Shown here: piece by piece, positions 53,010 through 63,839 of the stretch
Layout of the letters: each line of letters starts with the position of its first letter
How positions within the stretch are numbered: the stretch's first letter is position 1
NCBI GenBank assembly: GCA_001695595.3
Contig: MBPM02000036.1
Coordinates: 372,001 to 436,000 of the forward strand
DNA from: Plasmopara viticola
Taxonomy: Eukaryota; Oomycota; Peronosporomycetes; Peronosporales; Peronosporaceae
Length of the DNA stretch: 64,000 bases
Reading direction: 5' to 3'
Position numbers and translations under genes: made by a program
The notes under the pieces: model-generated
Databases searched by the model: none
The model's input: only the letters and a program-made list of their open reading frames with translations
What the model was told of the DNA's origin: nothing

Positions 53010-55050
53010 ATGCCATTGGCCTCACCCTTCGCGCAGACTTATGAAACTCTTGATGGAGCACTGAAATCAATGCAAAATTTCTCACTAAGAGAAGTTTATG
53101 CGACAAAAAAGAAAAAGACTAAGAATGACAAGCACAAAATCACCCGCAAGGTGTGGCTTGTATGTGTTCATGGCGGCGAATAAAGAAAAAAGCGTTCGAG
53201 TGCTCGAATAACTTCTACACGTCTCCTTAAGTGTCCGTGGTCAGTTGTTATATTGCGCATTCGGGACGAACATCATGCGCAAAGTGTAACCGTGATCGAC
53301 GCAAATCACAACCACGACGCCACCGAAGATTTGGCGGCGTTTTAAGAGGCAAGACCCATGACTATGGAGAAAAAGCACCAAATAATTCCTCTAAGCAAGG
53401 GAGGTTTCCCTCCTCAACTAATTTTGAGACTATGAGAGTGGCCGACCCAAGTTTTCTAGCCACAAAACAAGACATATACAATCTGAAAAAGCGTGACCGT
53501 GCGCAGTTTTTGGTAGGGCAAACTCCTATTGCAGCGCTTCTTGATACATTAAAAGAAGATAAAGTTTAAAACAGGTTAGACCGCAGTGCTGAATGGCAGC
53601 TTACCCGACGTTTCATTGCTCCCAAAACAAGCGTCACGGTGCAACGAGATTTTTCGGCAGGTGCTGTTCTTCTGATTCACCTCCAAAACAAACAGGTAGG
53701 TATCAAATTTTTGGGAAGAACTATCAATCACGCGACTTACTGTGAAATATCTCTAGGTTCCAAATGTCCTTGTTGCATGTGGTGGGCGTGACATGCACTA
53801 ATCAGTCGTTCTCTCTTTGTTACGTATTTCTACAGCGCGAGAGAGAGGTCGATTACATTTGGGCACTGGAACAAATCGTGCATGTTTTCAGAGGGAGAAT
53901 CACTGGGCCGATAACAATCGTTTACGATCGAGAGTTAGCCTTGATGGCCGGAATTCATTTAGTCCTTCCCAGAGCAACGAACTTACTTTGCATCTGGTAC
54001 ATCGACAAAAATGTGCTAGCAAATGTTAAAAAAGCATTTTGCTACAGACGAGGCTTGGAAGATGTTTAACGGAAGCTGGTGTGCAGTATACCATTGCGCG
54101 ACCAAAGAAAAGAGTTACGAGAAGTGAGCGATGTTAGAAAATGACATATTCCAGGGTGGATATGCATATTTGGAAGCGAAGTAGACTCTTCACAAAATAA
54201 GTCTTTTTTGATCTGGACGAAACATATAAACCACTTCCACCATGTGGCAATATCGTGAATCGAAGGAGGACATGCTACTCTGGCAATCGGATTGCTGTTT
54301 CCGCTGGTGACTCGGCGACGGTCTACGAAAAGATAGTACTGTCAAGTCAACAGCAGCGACAAACCATCAGTCAAAAAGTTCCTTACGATCGCTCGCACAC
54401 TCTCACCCGCACCAGAAGGACCTGTTGCTGGACTTGTGTCAATAAGAAAGTATCTTATCATGCACTTGCTCAAGTAAGTAAGGCAAATTTTGTCAGTAGG
54501 CTGTACACTAATTCGATTCAATAAGGCTTTAAAAAAAGAACCAACAAGCCATATCAATGGACATTCATGAGCAATGCGCGAACGTTTTCACAAGTACGAC
54601 GTGTTTGCCGTACGCGCATACAATTCGGCAAGTTATTGATGCAAAAGAGAAAATTGCGGATCGACCACTTCCACCGTCACTAGCGGTTACACCAGCTCGT
54701 GACATCTGGGTTGAACAGTGCGAAAAGTCGGGATTTATGCAGTATTATCGTAGATCTGCAGGAACGTTACGAGGGCTTGTCAGGTAAACATCTACGACTC
54801 CTTCAAGATAACTTGTCTGCGCTTACTGCCGCCACGGGTACAGCTGTGCAGGATCCTGAAATCCTACGAGGACGAGGACGTTCCCAAGAGTCTTCAAACA
54901 CAACTAGAGATCCCTTCGCATATGAGTACTTTGTTTCGGACGAAACGAGGCGAACAAGACGAAACTGTGGATCATGGAACGAAGAGGGTCATAACAAACG
55001 CACTTGCCCATCGTCGCAACGGGGTACGCGCAGTGGGGTCCAATGAGGTG
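53010..55050 (+). pseudogene. Nearly full-length FAR1/Mutator-like (MULE) transposase, decayed
   Basis: The likely start is ATG 53,010. Order of domains: FAR1-type N-terminus (TRKVWLVCVHGG, then IDANHNHDATEDLAAF, 53,140-53,345), linker with ATKQDIYNLKKRDRAQFLVG and QTPIAALLDTLKED (53,460-53,565), DDE core (KTNRF, MSLLHVVGVT, FLQREREVDYIWALEQIVHV, TIVYDRELALM, ATNLLCIWYIDKNVL; 53,680-54,060), a HVATS.IE-like stretch and VYEKIVL (54,240-54,340), a SWIM-like region (LPYAHTI, 54,600), and a CCHC knuckle CGSWNEEGHNKRTC (54,967-55,008). It would cut and paste DNA with MULE terminal repeats. A GT-AG intron of 61 bp fits at 53,696-53,756. The first catalytic Asp of the DCTYKTN region is lost by a one-base deletion just before the intron; the second (YDRE) remains. 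Frameshifts and stops elsewhere make it inactive. Confidence 0.75.
53696..53756 (+). other. Predicted 61-bp spliceosomal intron in the MULE gene
   Basis: The boundary AACAG|GTAGGTATC ... ATATCTCTAG|GTTCC joins the KTNR codons to FQMSLLHVVG. Without splicing the conserved block is interrupted, so the intron explains the gap without a frameshift. Short introns are common in oomycete genes. Confidence 0.45.
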
Positions 55051-55059
55051 GCTCCTAGT

Positions 55060-56767
55060 TTTGTTTATAAAGTCTTGCGTTATTCTCGAAAGGTTAGCCG
55101 GTCACAATCAATTCGTTTATCGCGTTGGACAATGATCAACTCGTCTTGAAACGCTGCAACCTGTTTCTCGGGAGTACATTTTGCTGTATAAAGGGCTTCG
55201 ACGTGTGCTTTATGCTGCTGTCCCCAATGTCCAAGCACGTCAAGGTCACCCTCAAGTTGAGACATACGATCTGTCTGATGTGACATCGCTTTCTTTGTAC
55301 AGCTCACTTCTTTTTCCAGGAGTGCAACCCGCTCCATATATTGATCGACTTCATGTTGAAGCTGGTCACGACAATTTTCGAGTGGCTTCAATTCTTGCGT
55401 CTGAACAGTAAGCAAAGCAGCTTTTAGTTCTGTCACTTAGGACTGAAGCTTGAATCTCACATGATTCTGCTCATCTACGTGCACATTGAATCGAGTGTGG
55501 AGCTTTTAAAGACGAGATTGAGCCTGCACTTCTCCTTCAGCTTGCACACGCTCGTGCTCCAGCACGGCTTGTTGTCGGTATTTGTCAGCTTTAGCGTTGA
55601 CACTTTGATTATCTTTGTTAGTTTTTAGTAGCAATGTCTGAACACGAGAGAGCTCGTCTTGACTCCTCTTTGAACAAGTCACTAACGTAGCCATTTCTTC
55701 TTTACGTTTTAATTTCCTCATCTTTCGACGTTTGATCACTTTTTTCTAAGAAACAATACTCTCGTCTCAACAATTCCAGCTGTCCGGACTTTACTTCTTG
55801 TTCTTAAATCAATTCCCCATTATGCTTTTCCAGTTGAGCGCACTCGGGAGCCTGATCTACATTGAGAGTATGATGCTGCTGAATGAGTTTTGCCAGTGCT
55901 TCACGCAAATCGGCCACTTCAATCGTATACTCTCGACTGTCACTTCTGCTGCTTTCACGTAATCGTTGATTGTCTGTTGCAGCTCTAGTCGAATCGTTTC
56001 ATGATTTGCTGAGGCGCGTTCCATTTGTTCTTTTTGCTCTAAAAGACACTTTTCAAGCTGCTCGTCTTCTGCGTCTTTGTGCTCAAGAGAAGCTCGAGTT
56101 TGCATAACTTCCTTCTGGATGCGCTCTATCTGTTCGGTCAGTGTTTGATCTTGCTGCTGCACGAGCCGTGCCTTGTCAGCTTTAAGTATGGCTATCATCT
56201 ACACCTGCTCTCTTTCTCGCTTCAACGCATTGCAATCCAACTTTGTCAATTTGTCGAGCTATTGCCTCTCAAGTTTTAAAGCTGCCGTCTCTTGTTGAGA
56301 CAAATTCGACTTGAGCTCATTAACTTTCATTTTCGATAGTTACTTTCCTTGGCTTCTTGTTGAGCCGTCTCGAGTGTCCTTGTCGTCTCGGTGTGCGCAT
56401 CTCGCTTGCTTTCCATAGCACTTGTGGCAGCCATCAATTTTCGGTCAAGCTGTTTCATTGCTGCTTTCGGAGGTGACAGCGAAGATGTTGCAGTCTGAGG
56501 TGGTATGTCATGGACTCGAGGACTTCTGACGGTTACTGCTAAAGGATCCGACCACTTGGAATTGACCTTCGTATCAATTGATGCAAATTGGCTTCTTGTA
56601 GTTAGATTCATTGCATTTGTAGCAAAATTTGATGGACGGTCATATGACGATCGTAAGGGACCCGATTGTCGGCTACTCGATGCCACGTGTGCCACTTCAA
56701 AAGCGTCAACTAACTTTAGAACTGTTGCACCCTGCCCTTGTACCTTAGATGCGGTTAATGTCGATTT
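55060..56767 (-). pseudogene. Decayed coiled-coil protein gene, split by a copia element
   Basis: The minus strand encodes a long heptad-rich protein in changing frames. From the 5' side: STLTASKVQGQGATVLKLVD (from 56,766), a Ser-rich linker with SSLSPPKAAMKQLDRKLMAA, then coiled coils such as IAILKADKARLVQQQDQTLT, EQIERIQKEVMQTRASLEHK, DEQLEKCLLEQKEQMERASA (56,198-55,920), RSQDELSRVQTLLLKTNKDN (about 55,670) and DQLQHEVDQYMERVALLEKE (about 55,360). It ends around 55,080. Frameshifts lie near 56,340, 55,920, 55,750 and 55,440, with stops between. Length and pattern suggest a cytoskeletal, Golgi or centrosome-type coiled coil, but no family is recognised. The reading frame continues on the far side of the retrotransposon (from 61,228). 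Confidence 0.6.
56763..56767. repeat. Target site duplication GATTT, left
   Basis: GATTT directly precedes the left LTR and recurs directly after the right LTR at 61,228-61,232. A 5-bp duplication is the norm for Ty1/copia integration. Confidence 0.9.
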
Positions 56768-56913
56768 TGTTAAGAAGAAAGTAAAAACCGAAGTGAATAT
56801 ATTTATCCTGACCAATGAATGGCTACCATATGTAATTACTAATTGTGACGTACTTGTAATTACTGTAAAGCCATCCACCTGTTCAACATGCATTCAGCGG
56901 TGTAATGTTAACA
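56768..56913 (-). repeat. 3' LTR of the copia element
   Basis: In plus orientation it starts TGTTAAG and ends TGTTAACA, so it has TG...CA ends with a TGTTAA/TTAACA terminal inverted repeat. It is very short (146 bp) for a copia LTR and appears identical to 61,082-61,227. Confidence 0.95.
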
Positions 56914-56926
56914 CTCCCACTCACCG

Positions 56927-59900
56927 CTAATGCTGTGTGTCCTTTGTTGCTGACTTGGTCTTGATTCCGGAGGCTTCGCGCAGATACTTCAGCATCTTGG
57001 TTCCAAGCGCCTTGGTTAGCATATCTGCAAGCTGACTCTTCGTATCAATGTAGCCAATCTTGAGTAATCCATGCTGAACGTTCTCCCGAATAAAGTGATG
57101 TCTGATGTCCACGTGCTTTGTACGTGCGTGGTAGCCCGCGTTGTTTGCCAAAGCTATCGCACCTTGATTGTCTTCCCATATTTGCGTGCCTCCCACTTGT
57201 TCTTGACCCATGTCCTTGAGCATTGCGCGCGCCCAAAGTACTTCTTGTGTGCACAAGCTGAGCGCCATATACTCTGCTTCTGCGGAACTTAGTGCAACTG
57301 TTCTCTGATACTTGGACTTGAATACAACCGGAGCTTTACCAATGTTGATCAACACACCTGAGACAGACCGTCTGTCATCGGTGTTGCTACCCCAGTCAGC
57401 ATCCGAAAAAGCTTCAACAATCACCTTTCCCGTCCCTCTTTGATAAACGATCCCATGATGACGTGTCGAATTTAAGTAGCGCAATACACGAATTGCGGCG
57501 TTCCAATGTGGTAACCCCGGTTTTTCGAGAAATCGAGACAGTTGTGTCACGATGTATGCGACGTCCGGCCGAGTGCAAGTTGTAACATATAGCAGACATC
57601 CAATTAGTGAGCGGTATGGTCTTGACCGCATCTCTGAACGCTCAGCTTCTGTACTTGGTGACTGTGATGTTGACAGCTTGAGACCGGACGTACACGGATT
57701 GTCGACGTTCTTGGCGTTTTTCTGCCCAAATCGCTCAGCCACGTCGCTAATGTAGCGTGTTTGCTTGATCATTAGTGTGGAAGCTGTCATGTCGTGGTCG
57801 ATCTCCATGCCCAAGATGAACTTCGCCATACCGAGATCCTTCATCTTGAAAACACTTTTAAGCATCCCCTTGACCTCTAGAATCTCGTCGCTCGTCTTGG
57901 CTGCAATGATCATATCATCGACATAAAGACATACGTACACAAAACCTTCTTCCACTTTCTTCACGTAGACGCATTGATCCGCTCCACAACTTTTAAAATC
58001 GTTCTTCTTGAAGACGTGGTCGATTGTCTTGTTCCAAGCGCTTGCAGCTTGCTTGAGACCATATATAGCTTTGTTCAGCTGACACGCAAATCCTTGAGCT
58101 CCCTTAACACCAATTGGAACTTCCATGTGAACACGATCCGACAGTACACTGTTGAGAAAGGCGGTGTCGACGTCCAGCTGTTCCATTTTGTAGCCTAATA
58201 CCGCACACACTGCGAGTACAACTCGAATTGAGTTCATGTTGGCCACTGGAGAGTAAGTCTCGAAGAAATCCACGCCGTATTTCTGCTTGAAACCTTTAGC
58301 CACCAATCGTGCTTTGTAGCGCACAACACATCCATTCTGGTCACGCTTCTTAGCAAAGACCCAGCGGCATCCAATCGTACGTCCAATTGATTCTCGTGGA
58401 ACGAGTGTCCATGTTTTGTTTTTGTGATGCGACTGCAATTCGGCGTCCATCGCTTGTCGCCACTGTTCTGCCTCATCACTAGACATTGCCTGCGCATACG
58501 TGGTAGGCAAGTCTGATTCTTCACCAACACTCACAGCGTAAGCGAGAATAGCTTCAGCTATCAGGCCGTCTTCATCAATCCTTGCACGCTTTGAAGATGG
58601 TGGTCCTTCGCTTCCTCCCAGACTTTCATCGGCATCTGATCCGTTTTCCAGCAATAACATTGGTTCATTTGTACGCCTTGAACGTTCCACTTGTGGTCGA
58701 AATACCAATCGATCTTCCTGTGCATCCAGTGTAGGAGGTCTGTACTCTGTCAGCTCAGAGTGTACAGAGGTCGGTAATCGAAGCATCTCGATCCTTGACT
58801 CATTTGTGTCGGACTCCTCTTCATTCATTGGAGCATCTGGAATTTCATCTTCTCCTTCACCCTCCATAAGTTCATCTTGATCTTGTTGGTGTTCCGTCGG
58901 CCCGGACACAGCACTTTCATCGTTGTCTTTGGTAACGTGTATCACTTTTATTTGTTTGGGCGGGTGTGTCTCATAAATGCCGCCCACTTCACGCTCGTCC
59001 AGCTTCACCGACCGTGATACTGATATCTTGTCTTTCTCCAAATCGTAAACTCGGTATCCCTTGGTGTCTTCGGCATAACCAAGGAACATGCACTTGAAGC
59101 TTTTGGCTTCGAGCTTCGTCCTCTTCACTTGATCAACGTGAGCATATCCATGAGACCCAAACACCCTAAGATGATCCATCCGTGGCTTCATCTTAAATCC
59201 CAGTTCATATGGGGTGTTATTTGGGTGCATTGTATTAGGAGAGCGGTTGATCAGGTACACCGCAGTGCTTACTGCCTCTGCCCACCAACATGTCGGAACA
59301 CACTTGTAGTGTAGCATGCTCCGTGCCTTTTCCATAATCGTACGGTTCATTCGTTCTGCAATACCATTTTGTTGGGGACTGTATGGTACTGTACGCTGAT
59401 GTATGATACCGTTCCGCTGACATAAATTCGTAACTGTCTTGTTGACAAACTCCGTTCCGTTGTCCGAACGCAGGCACTTGATACGGGTTCCCCACTGATT
59501 CTCATGCAATGCTTTAAACATCGTGATCTTGTCGGCAACTTCACTCTTCTTTGCCAGAAAGTAAGCCACCACATATCGTGAATAATCATCCACAAACGTC
59601 AAAATGTATCTAGCACCTCCTTTTGAAAGTGTCTTCATGGGTCCCATCACGTCTGTGTGAACTAACTCCAATACACGCGATGTCTTTGTCTTGGAGCGTC
59701 CTGGAAAGGCTTCGATCGTCTGCTTGCCCTTCATGCATCCACCACACAGGGTCTTGATACCTTGTTTTAGCGCAGGAATACCTTCTGTGGATCGCATAGT
59801 TTTCACTAAAACGTCCTCACTTGGATGTCCCATGCGAGCGTGCCATAACTCCCACTGACTATCAACTCCCGAGTATTGCACCAATCGTGCCTCCTCTTGC

Positions 59901-61033
59901 TGACAATCCAGTGTGTAAGCTTTCCCATTTCTTGTCCCAGTTGCCAAAGCTTCGTTCTTGTCCCAAATGATGCACGAAGCACGCTGAAACTCCACACTTA
60001 GTCCACGTTCGGCAAGCTTTCCCACCGACAGTAGACGTCTGTCAAGTCCAGGAATAAGCAGCACTTCCATCATCGATATGCGTCTTCCATCTAAGCCGAT
60101 AAGTTTCACTGTTCCAGCTCCTTCGACGCGTAACTTTCTGCCATCTGCAATTGTTACCTTGATGTCGTCTTTAAGTTGCTTGAAGTCGATCAAGTCACTT
60201 CGGTGAGGGGTCATGTGTGACGTCGCACCACTGTCGATCAGCCAGCTTACTGATTTCTCATCCCCCACAGCAAACACTGCATCATTACCGCTATAACGGT
60301 TTCTGGAACGGTTCTCAGCAGCTGGGCAGTCCCGCTTCATATGACCAGTCTGGTTACAATTGAAGCATTTTCCCCGAAAACCGCCGCCCTTGCGTGGCGC
60401 GTAATCCTTGCGGCCACTTCCTCGTCTGCCCTTGATCCGTCCATCATTGTATGTGGCTCGAAACGCTTTCTCACTTGCTTCCTTCTTCTGTAGTCTGTCT
60501 GACTCCTTCAACAGCTTCTCCTTGACTTCGATCAGAGTGATGTCCTTGGCGTTCTCCACGATAGAAGATATTATTTCATATTCCGCCGGCAAGCTGCTCA
60601 GAAGCACCACTAGCTGTCTTGATTCATCCACCGGCTCTCCCGTCATCTGGAGTCCCACGACCAGCTCATCGAACGCGTCCAGATGTTCCACCATGCGAGT
60701 GCCACTCTCCATCTTAAACTCATGAAGGCGCCGTGTCATCGTGACACGGTTGTGTAAAGTGGAACGATGGTAGAAATCGCGAAGCGTTCCCCATGCCTCC
60801 AAGGCACGAGTAGCAGACCGTATCTTGGTCTGGTGTTGTATCTCGACGCCCTGGGCAATTATACCCAATGCCTTGGCGTCATTCACGAGCCACGTCTCCG
60901 TTATTTCGCTCTCGCCCTTCGCGCCCATAATGTGTCCCAGCAGCCCTTTTCTTGCGAGGGCCATTCTCATGTTGAACTCCCAATGGTAGTAGTTACCATC
61001 TCCTAGGAGGACTTCGGTGCGCTTGGTAGTCAT
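56927..61033 (-). CDS. Ty1/copia gag-pol polyprotein, 1,368 aa
   Basis: One uninterrupted frame starts at 61,033, 49 bp inside the 5' LTR, and stops at 56,927. Domains in order: gag of the UBN2 type (about 10-185), CCHC knuckle CFNCNQTGHMKRDC (223-236), aspartic protease LIDSGATSH (265-273), GAG-pre-integrase HARMGHPS with H398/H403 and C430/C433, integrase core D461, D524, E560 (exact DD35E spacing), reverse transcriptase with WVFAKKRDQNG (891-901), LDVDTAFLN (953-961) and YVDD (1037-1040), RNase H with D1211 (DADWG), E1254 region and D1288. It copies its RNA into DNA and integrates it. Gag and pol are in one frame with no frameshift signal. All catalytic residues are present, so it is probably competent. 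Confidence 0.96.
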   Translation of the reverse strand: MTTKRTEVLLGDGNYYHWEFNMRMALARKGLLGHIMGAKGESEITETWLVNDAKALGIIAQGVEIQHQTKIRSATRALEAWGTLRDFYHRSTLHNRVTMTRRLHEFKMESGTRMVEHLDAFDELVVGLQMTGEPVDESRQLVVLLSSLPAEYEIISSIVENAKDITLIEVKEKLLKESDRLQKKEASEKAFRATYNDGRIKGRRGSGRKDYAPRKGGGFRGKCFNCNQTGHMKRDCPAAENRSRNRYSGNDAVFAVGDEKSVSWLIDSGATSHMTPHRSDLIDFKQLKDDIKVTIADGRKLRVEGAGTVKLIGLDGRRISMMEVLLIPGLDRRLLSVGKLAERGLSVEFQRASCIIWDKNEALATGTRNGKAYTLDCQQEEARLVQYSGVDSQWELWHARMGHPSEDVLVKTMRSTEGIPALKQGIKTLCGGCMKGKQTIEAFPGRSKTKTSRVLELVHTDVMGPMKTLSKGGARYILTFVDDYSRYVVAYFLAKKSEVADKITMFKALHENQWGTRIKCLRSDNGTEFVNKTVTNLCQRNGIIHQRTVPYSPQQNGIAERMNRTIMEKARSMLHYKCVPTCWWAEAVSTAVYLINRSPNTMHPNNTPYELGFKMKPRMDHLRVFGSHGYAHVDQVKRTKLEAKSFKCMFLGYAEDTKGYRVYDLEKDKISVSRSVKLDEREVGGIYETHPPKQIKVIHVTKDNDESAVSGPTEHQQDQDELMEGEGEDEIPDAPMNEEESDTNESRIEMLRLPTSVHSELTEYRPPTLDAQEDRLVFRPQVERSRRTNEPMLLLENGSDADESLGGSEGPPSSKRARIDEDGLIAEAILAYAVSVGEESDLPTTYAQAMSSDEAEQWRQAMDAELQSHHKNKTWTLVPRESIGRTIGCRWVFAKKRDQNGCVVRYKARLVAKGFKQKYGVDFFETYSPVANMNSIRVVLAVCAVLGYKMEQLDVDTAFLNSVLSDRVHMEVPIGVKGAQGFACQLNKAIYGLKQAASAWNKTIDHVFKKNDFKSCGADQCVYVKKVEEGFVYVCLYVDDMIIAAKTSDEILEVKGMLKSVFKMKDLGMAKFILGMEIDHDMTASTLMIKQTRYISDVAERFGQKNAKNVDNPCTSGLKLSTSQSPSTEAERSEMRSRPYRSLIGCLLYVTTCTRPDVAYIVTQLSRFLEKPGLPHWNAAIRVLRYLNSTRHHGIVYQRGTGKVIVEAFSDADWGSNTDDRRSVSGVLINIGKAPVVFKSKYQRTVALSSAEAEYMALSLCTQEVLWARAMLKDMGQEQVGGTQIWEDNQGAIALANNAGYHARTKHVDIRHHFIRENVQHGLLKIGYIDTKSQLADMLTKALGTKMLKYLREASGIKTKSATKDTQH

Positions 61034-61081
61034 GGCGGTGACGGTGTGGTGATGCGAGGCTGTTGTTTGCGGCTGTTAACC

Positions 61082-61227
61082 TGTTAAGAAGAAAGTAAAA
61101 ACCGAAGTGAATATATTTATCCTGACCAATGAATGGCTACCATATGTAATTACTAATTGTGACGTACTTGTAATTACTGTAAAGCCATCCACCTGTTCAA
61201 CATGCATTCAGCGGTGTAATGTTAACA
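61082..61227 (-). repeat. 5' LTR of the copia element
   Basis: Appears identical in sequence and length (146 bp) to 56,768-56,913. It is flanked by GATTT at 61,228-61,232. It should hold the promoter and start site of the element; no TATA box was assigned. Confidence 0.95.
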
Positions 61228-61310
61228 GATTTATTATCAACTATAGCCTCGTCGTCATCGCTATCGAGCAGCTAAGATCGGTCATGATCAAAACCGGAAG
61301 CGACCGTTTA
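61228..61310 (-). pseudogene. 5' continuation of the coiled-coil pseudogene
   Basis: On the minus strand LLDSDDDEAIVDNK runs up to the GATTT site and would continue in frame into STLTASKVQG on the other side of the retrotransposon. This shows the insertion lies inside the former gene. Further upstream (to about 61,440) a KSNDVIAKPAHSNKDSVSTL-like stretch may also belong, separated by stops. Confidence 0.5.
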
Positions 61311-61319
61311 CGTTGGTAG

Positions 61320-61900
61320 TGTTCTTGAGCTTAAAGTTGAAACACTATCTTTGTTTGAGTGTGCTGGCTTAGCGATCACATCGTTAGACTTCGTTGCGAC
61401 TGTAGCCTCACTGAAATCGGTGTTTTTTTGTTGCTAATGTTGTCAAAGCTGTACATATCAGCGTTGCTACTTATAAGAGCAGCGTTCATGTACTAACTTC
61501 AACTTAGTCGGGTAATTCAGGACTCACACTTGACTTCGCGGTATTTTGTTCTTTTTGAGCCTTAACAAGCTCTCGATAATGTGCATCTGACGGATGTTCC
61601 CAAATACTTTCCTCTGTGCTTGAACAAAAGTAATATCGTGTACACTCTTCTGTCTCTTTTTATTCCCAGTCTGGTGGGAGCTCAGCTAGTAATGCCTCTT
61701 GCACAAGAGGAAGCAATTTTCCTGCAACTTACAGCGCTCGTTCAAGAAAAATTGTGGCTTATACATAGGGTATACCTAGGAGGGGAGGGTGTCGATTCCG
61801 GCTCCCATATTCAAAGCTCTTGTGTAAATTATGGTGCTACAGCTCATTTTATAAAAAGATCTAACTCTGACGATACGCACATCGTGCAAACTCAGCTATA
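61320..61900. other. No clear gene; possible retroelement scrap
   Basis: A plus-strand ORF at 61,581-61,901 ends with NYGATAHFIKRSN, reminiscent of the protease motif DSGATAHF of LTR elements with Asp and Ser lost. This is weak. Nothing else is recognised. Confidence 0.25.
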
Positions 61901-61904
61901 AAAA

Positions 61905-62280
61905 TTGTCGACCCACGAATGAGCCGCATCATGTGTTGTGTATCTACGAGCTTAGGGGTGACTTTTTCTGTGTGACCAACCGTTTAACAATGACCCGCAG
62001 TTGTGAGGCCCTAACAACTGAAGCAGCATTTGTAAAAATGCAGCGGTAGATTGCGGCCCCATTCCTGCTAGTTGACCACAAATGAGGCGTCTTTTTTGTA
62101 GTGTGTCTCCGAGCACATGAGTGATTATTTTTGTGTAGCCATCCGTTATAGAATGATTGGCTGTTGTGAGATCCTAGCAAACGGACAAATCACGGCGGTA
62201 GATTGAGATCCCTACTCGGCAGTAAGTATCCGGTAGATCATCGGATTTAAAGACACTTCTGGAGAACAGCCTCGCTACTT
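61905..62280 (-). pseudogene. Two tandem scraps of gypsy integrase
   Basis: GCGGTAGATTG followed by CGG.CC / AGATCCC occurs at about 62,040 and 62,193, each after a TGTGT..C.ACGAGC.C stretch. Both match 6,530-6,660 of gypsy copy A (GCGGTAGATTGCGGTCCC ... GTCCGGTAGACCAT). So the integrase segment is present twice in tandem, decayed. Confidence 0.45.
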
Positions 62281-62499
62281 ATTCCTCGATGGCACTGGCT
62301 AAAAATTACTTCAAAAGGTACGTGAACTCCATCAAGCTTGTATTGCCGACAACATCTGGAAATCAAAAGCGATATTAAACCAGATGGATGTTCAGCAATC
62401 CGCCAGCATCAGCTAGCTGTGTAAAGGAGCGAACGTGTGAGCCGCAGAATTGTATGTATAGAGCAACATTTTGTGATCTTTCTTAGGCGATTGAGCAAA

Positions 62500-63830
62500 T
62501 GGACTCATTAGGTACGAGGCCGAAACAGCAGCATTGCTTCTTGATCGTGTCTTTAGATACGCAGGTCTTCACATATTGGCTTGCCTCGCAATGTTGGGCT
62601 TGGTACACGACAAATTGTGACTTTATGTTATCTGACAACACGAGTGTATGGAAAATTGGCCGGGAGTTTATGGATCTAAAGACACGATCAAGAAGTAATG
62701 CTGCTGTTTCAACCTCGCACCTAATGAGCTCATTTGCTCAATCGGCTAAAAAGATCACAAAATGTCGCTCTTTACCTAGTACCTCGGCAGTTTTAGAAAA
62801 AAATTAACACACTGCCGATTTGAAACCGTAACAAAGTATCGGACCGCATATGTTGTTCTTATCCTTTACTGCGAAGTGTGTACAAATGACGCTTTCTGTT
62901 TAGCATATCTCTACGGATGGTTTGCCGCAGATAGTATCAAGCGAGCTTTCAATAGCTGAACAGCCTTTGCTAAAATGCAACGACCAATAGCCGATCGCTG
63001 CACGACATCTTTGCGTCCGAAATGCTTATGACTGTATATTTAAGCATCATATGCCGCCATAAATTATATTGTACTTATAGCGTACTCTCTCGAAAGAGCG
63101 ACTCGGATTAGATCTACCGGATCTAATCTGTAATTTAGCACATCTTCGGTTTACTAACATCGACTTCTCTGAAATCACCGTCAAGAATACGTCACTACCT
63201 ACCGCTGCAATTTTTTTAGAGGTTTTTGATCGGCAACCGTTGTAAATGCCGGACGAACGTTTTTTGCCGATAGAACGTTTTATTCTACTAATGTGGACGA
63301 ACTCGTAATTTGACCAGTACAGAAGCGCATCAGCAAGAACACATAGAATATCATGCTTTCATTTAATTCGTGAGGAATAAAATCTTGGTAGAATAAAAGC
63401 GATTTACCCATTCTTGGGACAAATAGAGCATATGGAATTGATCTTCGGAGGATGAGTTTTCACTTTACCGTCAAAAACCATTTGTTATCATCTGAAATCC
63501 CATGTTCGTGACGGCTATTCTGGGTACTATATAATCTTAAAGATTGACGCTGCAATATGACTGTAGAGCGATATATCTTAATTAACATTTCTGTCAAAAG
63601 GCTTATCCTAGCTGATAGATTGATGCGTGTATCCTTAATTAAAGGAAATATAGCCCTCGCGAATATCTCTAGCAAGTCTACTAAGAGCCGCACCAGTGCG
63701 CAAAGTGAAAGGGATATAGAATTTTGAGTCAGTTTTCTTCGCAGCGTTAATATAAGGAGCAACTTTCTGTATTGACGAGACAAATCAAATATATCCAGGA
63801 AAAACATGAGATCCCAACTTTATAGTTGCA
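62500..63830 (-). pseudogene. Ty3/gypsy pol fossil, copy of 34,200-35,480
   Basis: Aligned with 34,200-35,480 over most of its length. On the minus strand near 63,345-63,290 a VLADALLYWSNYEFVH-like stretch marks the end of RNase H (family VLADALSRRPDYELAH). The 115-aa frame at 63,807-63,460 covers the RNase H region with decayed sequence. Integrase-side homology continues to 62,560. Confidence 0.5.
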
Positions 63831-63839
63831 GCAACATCG

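Larger units (their letters stand above)
56768..61227 (-). mobile_element. Complete Ty1/copia LTR retrotransposon, 4,460 bp
   Basis: Two LTRs of 146 bp, a single open gag-pol frame and GATTT duplications define an intact element in minus orientation. The LTRs appear identical base for base, so insertion is recent relative to everything else in the window. A purine-rich tract (GCGGTGAGTGGGAG on the minus strand, 56,927-56,914) lies directly before the 3' LTR. The stretch after the 5' LTR (GGTTAACAGCCGCAAACAAC on the minus strand) is where the primer binding site should be, but I could not match a tRNA. The insertion splits a coiled-coil pseudogene. Confidence 0.95.

Noticed and set aside
56505..56930. 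141-aa plus-strand ORF across the left LTR
   Set aside because: It runs from antisense coiled-coil sequence into the LTR and has no domain.
61034..61081. tRNA primer binding site after the copia 5' LTR
   Set aside because: The sequence GGTTAACAGCCGC could not be matched from memory to the 3' end or an internal half of a tRNA, so it is not annotated as a site.
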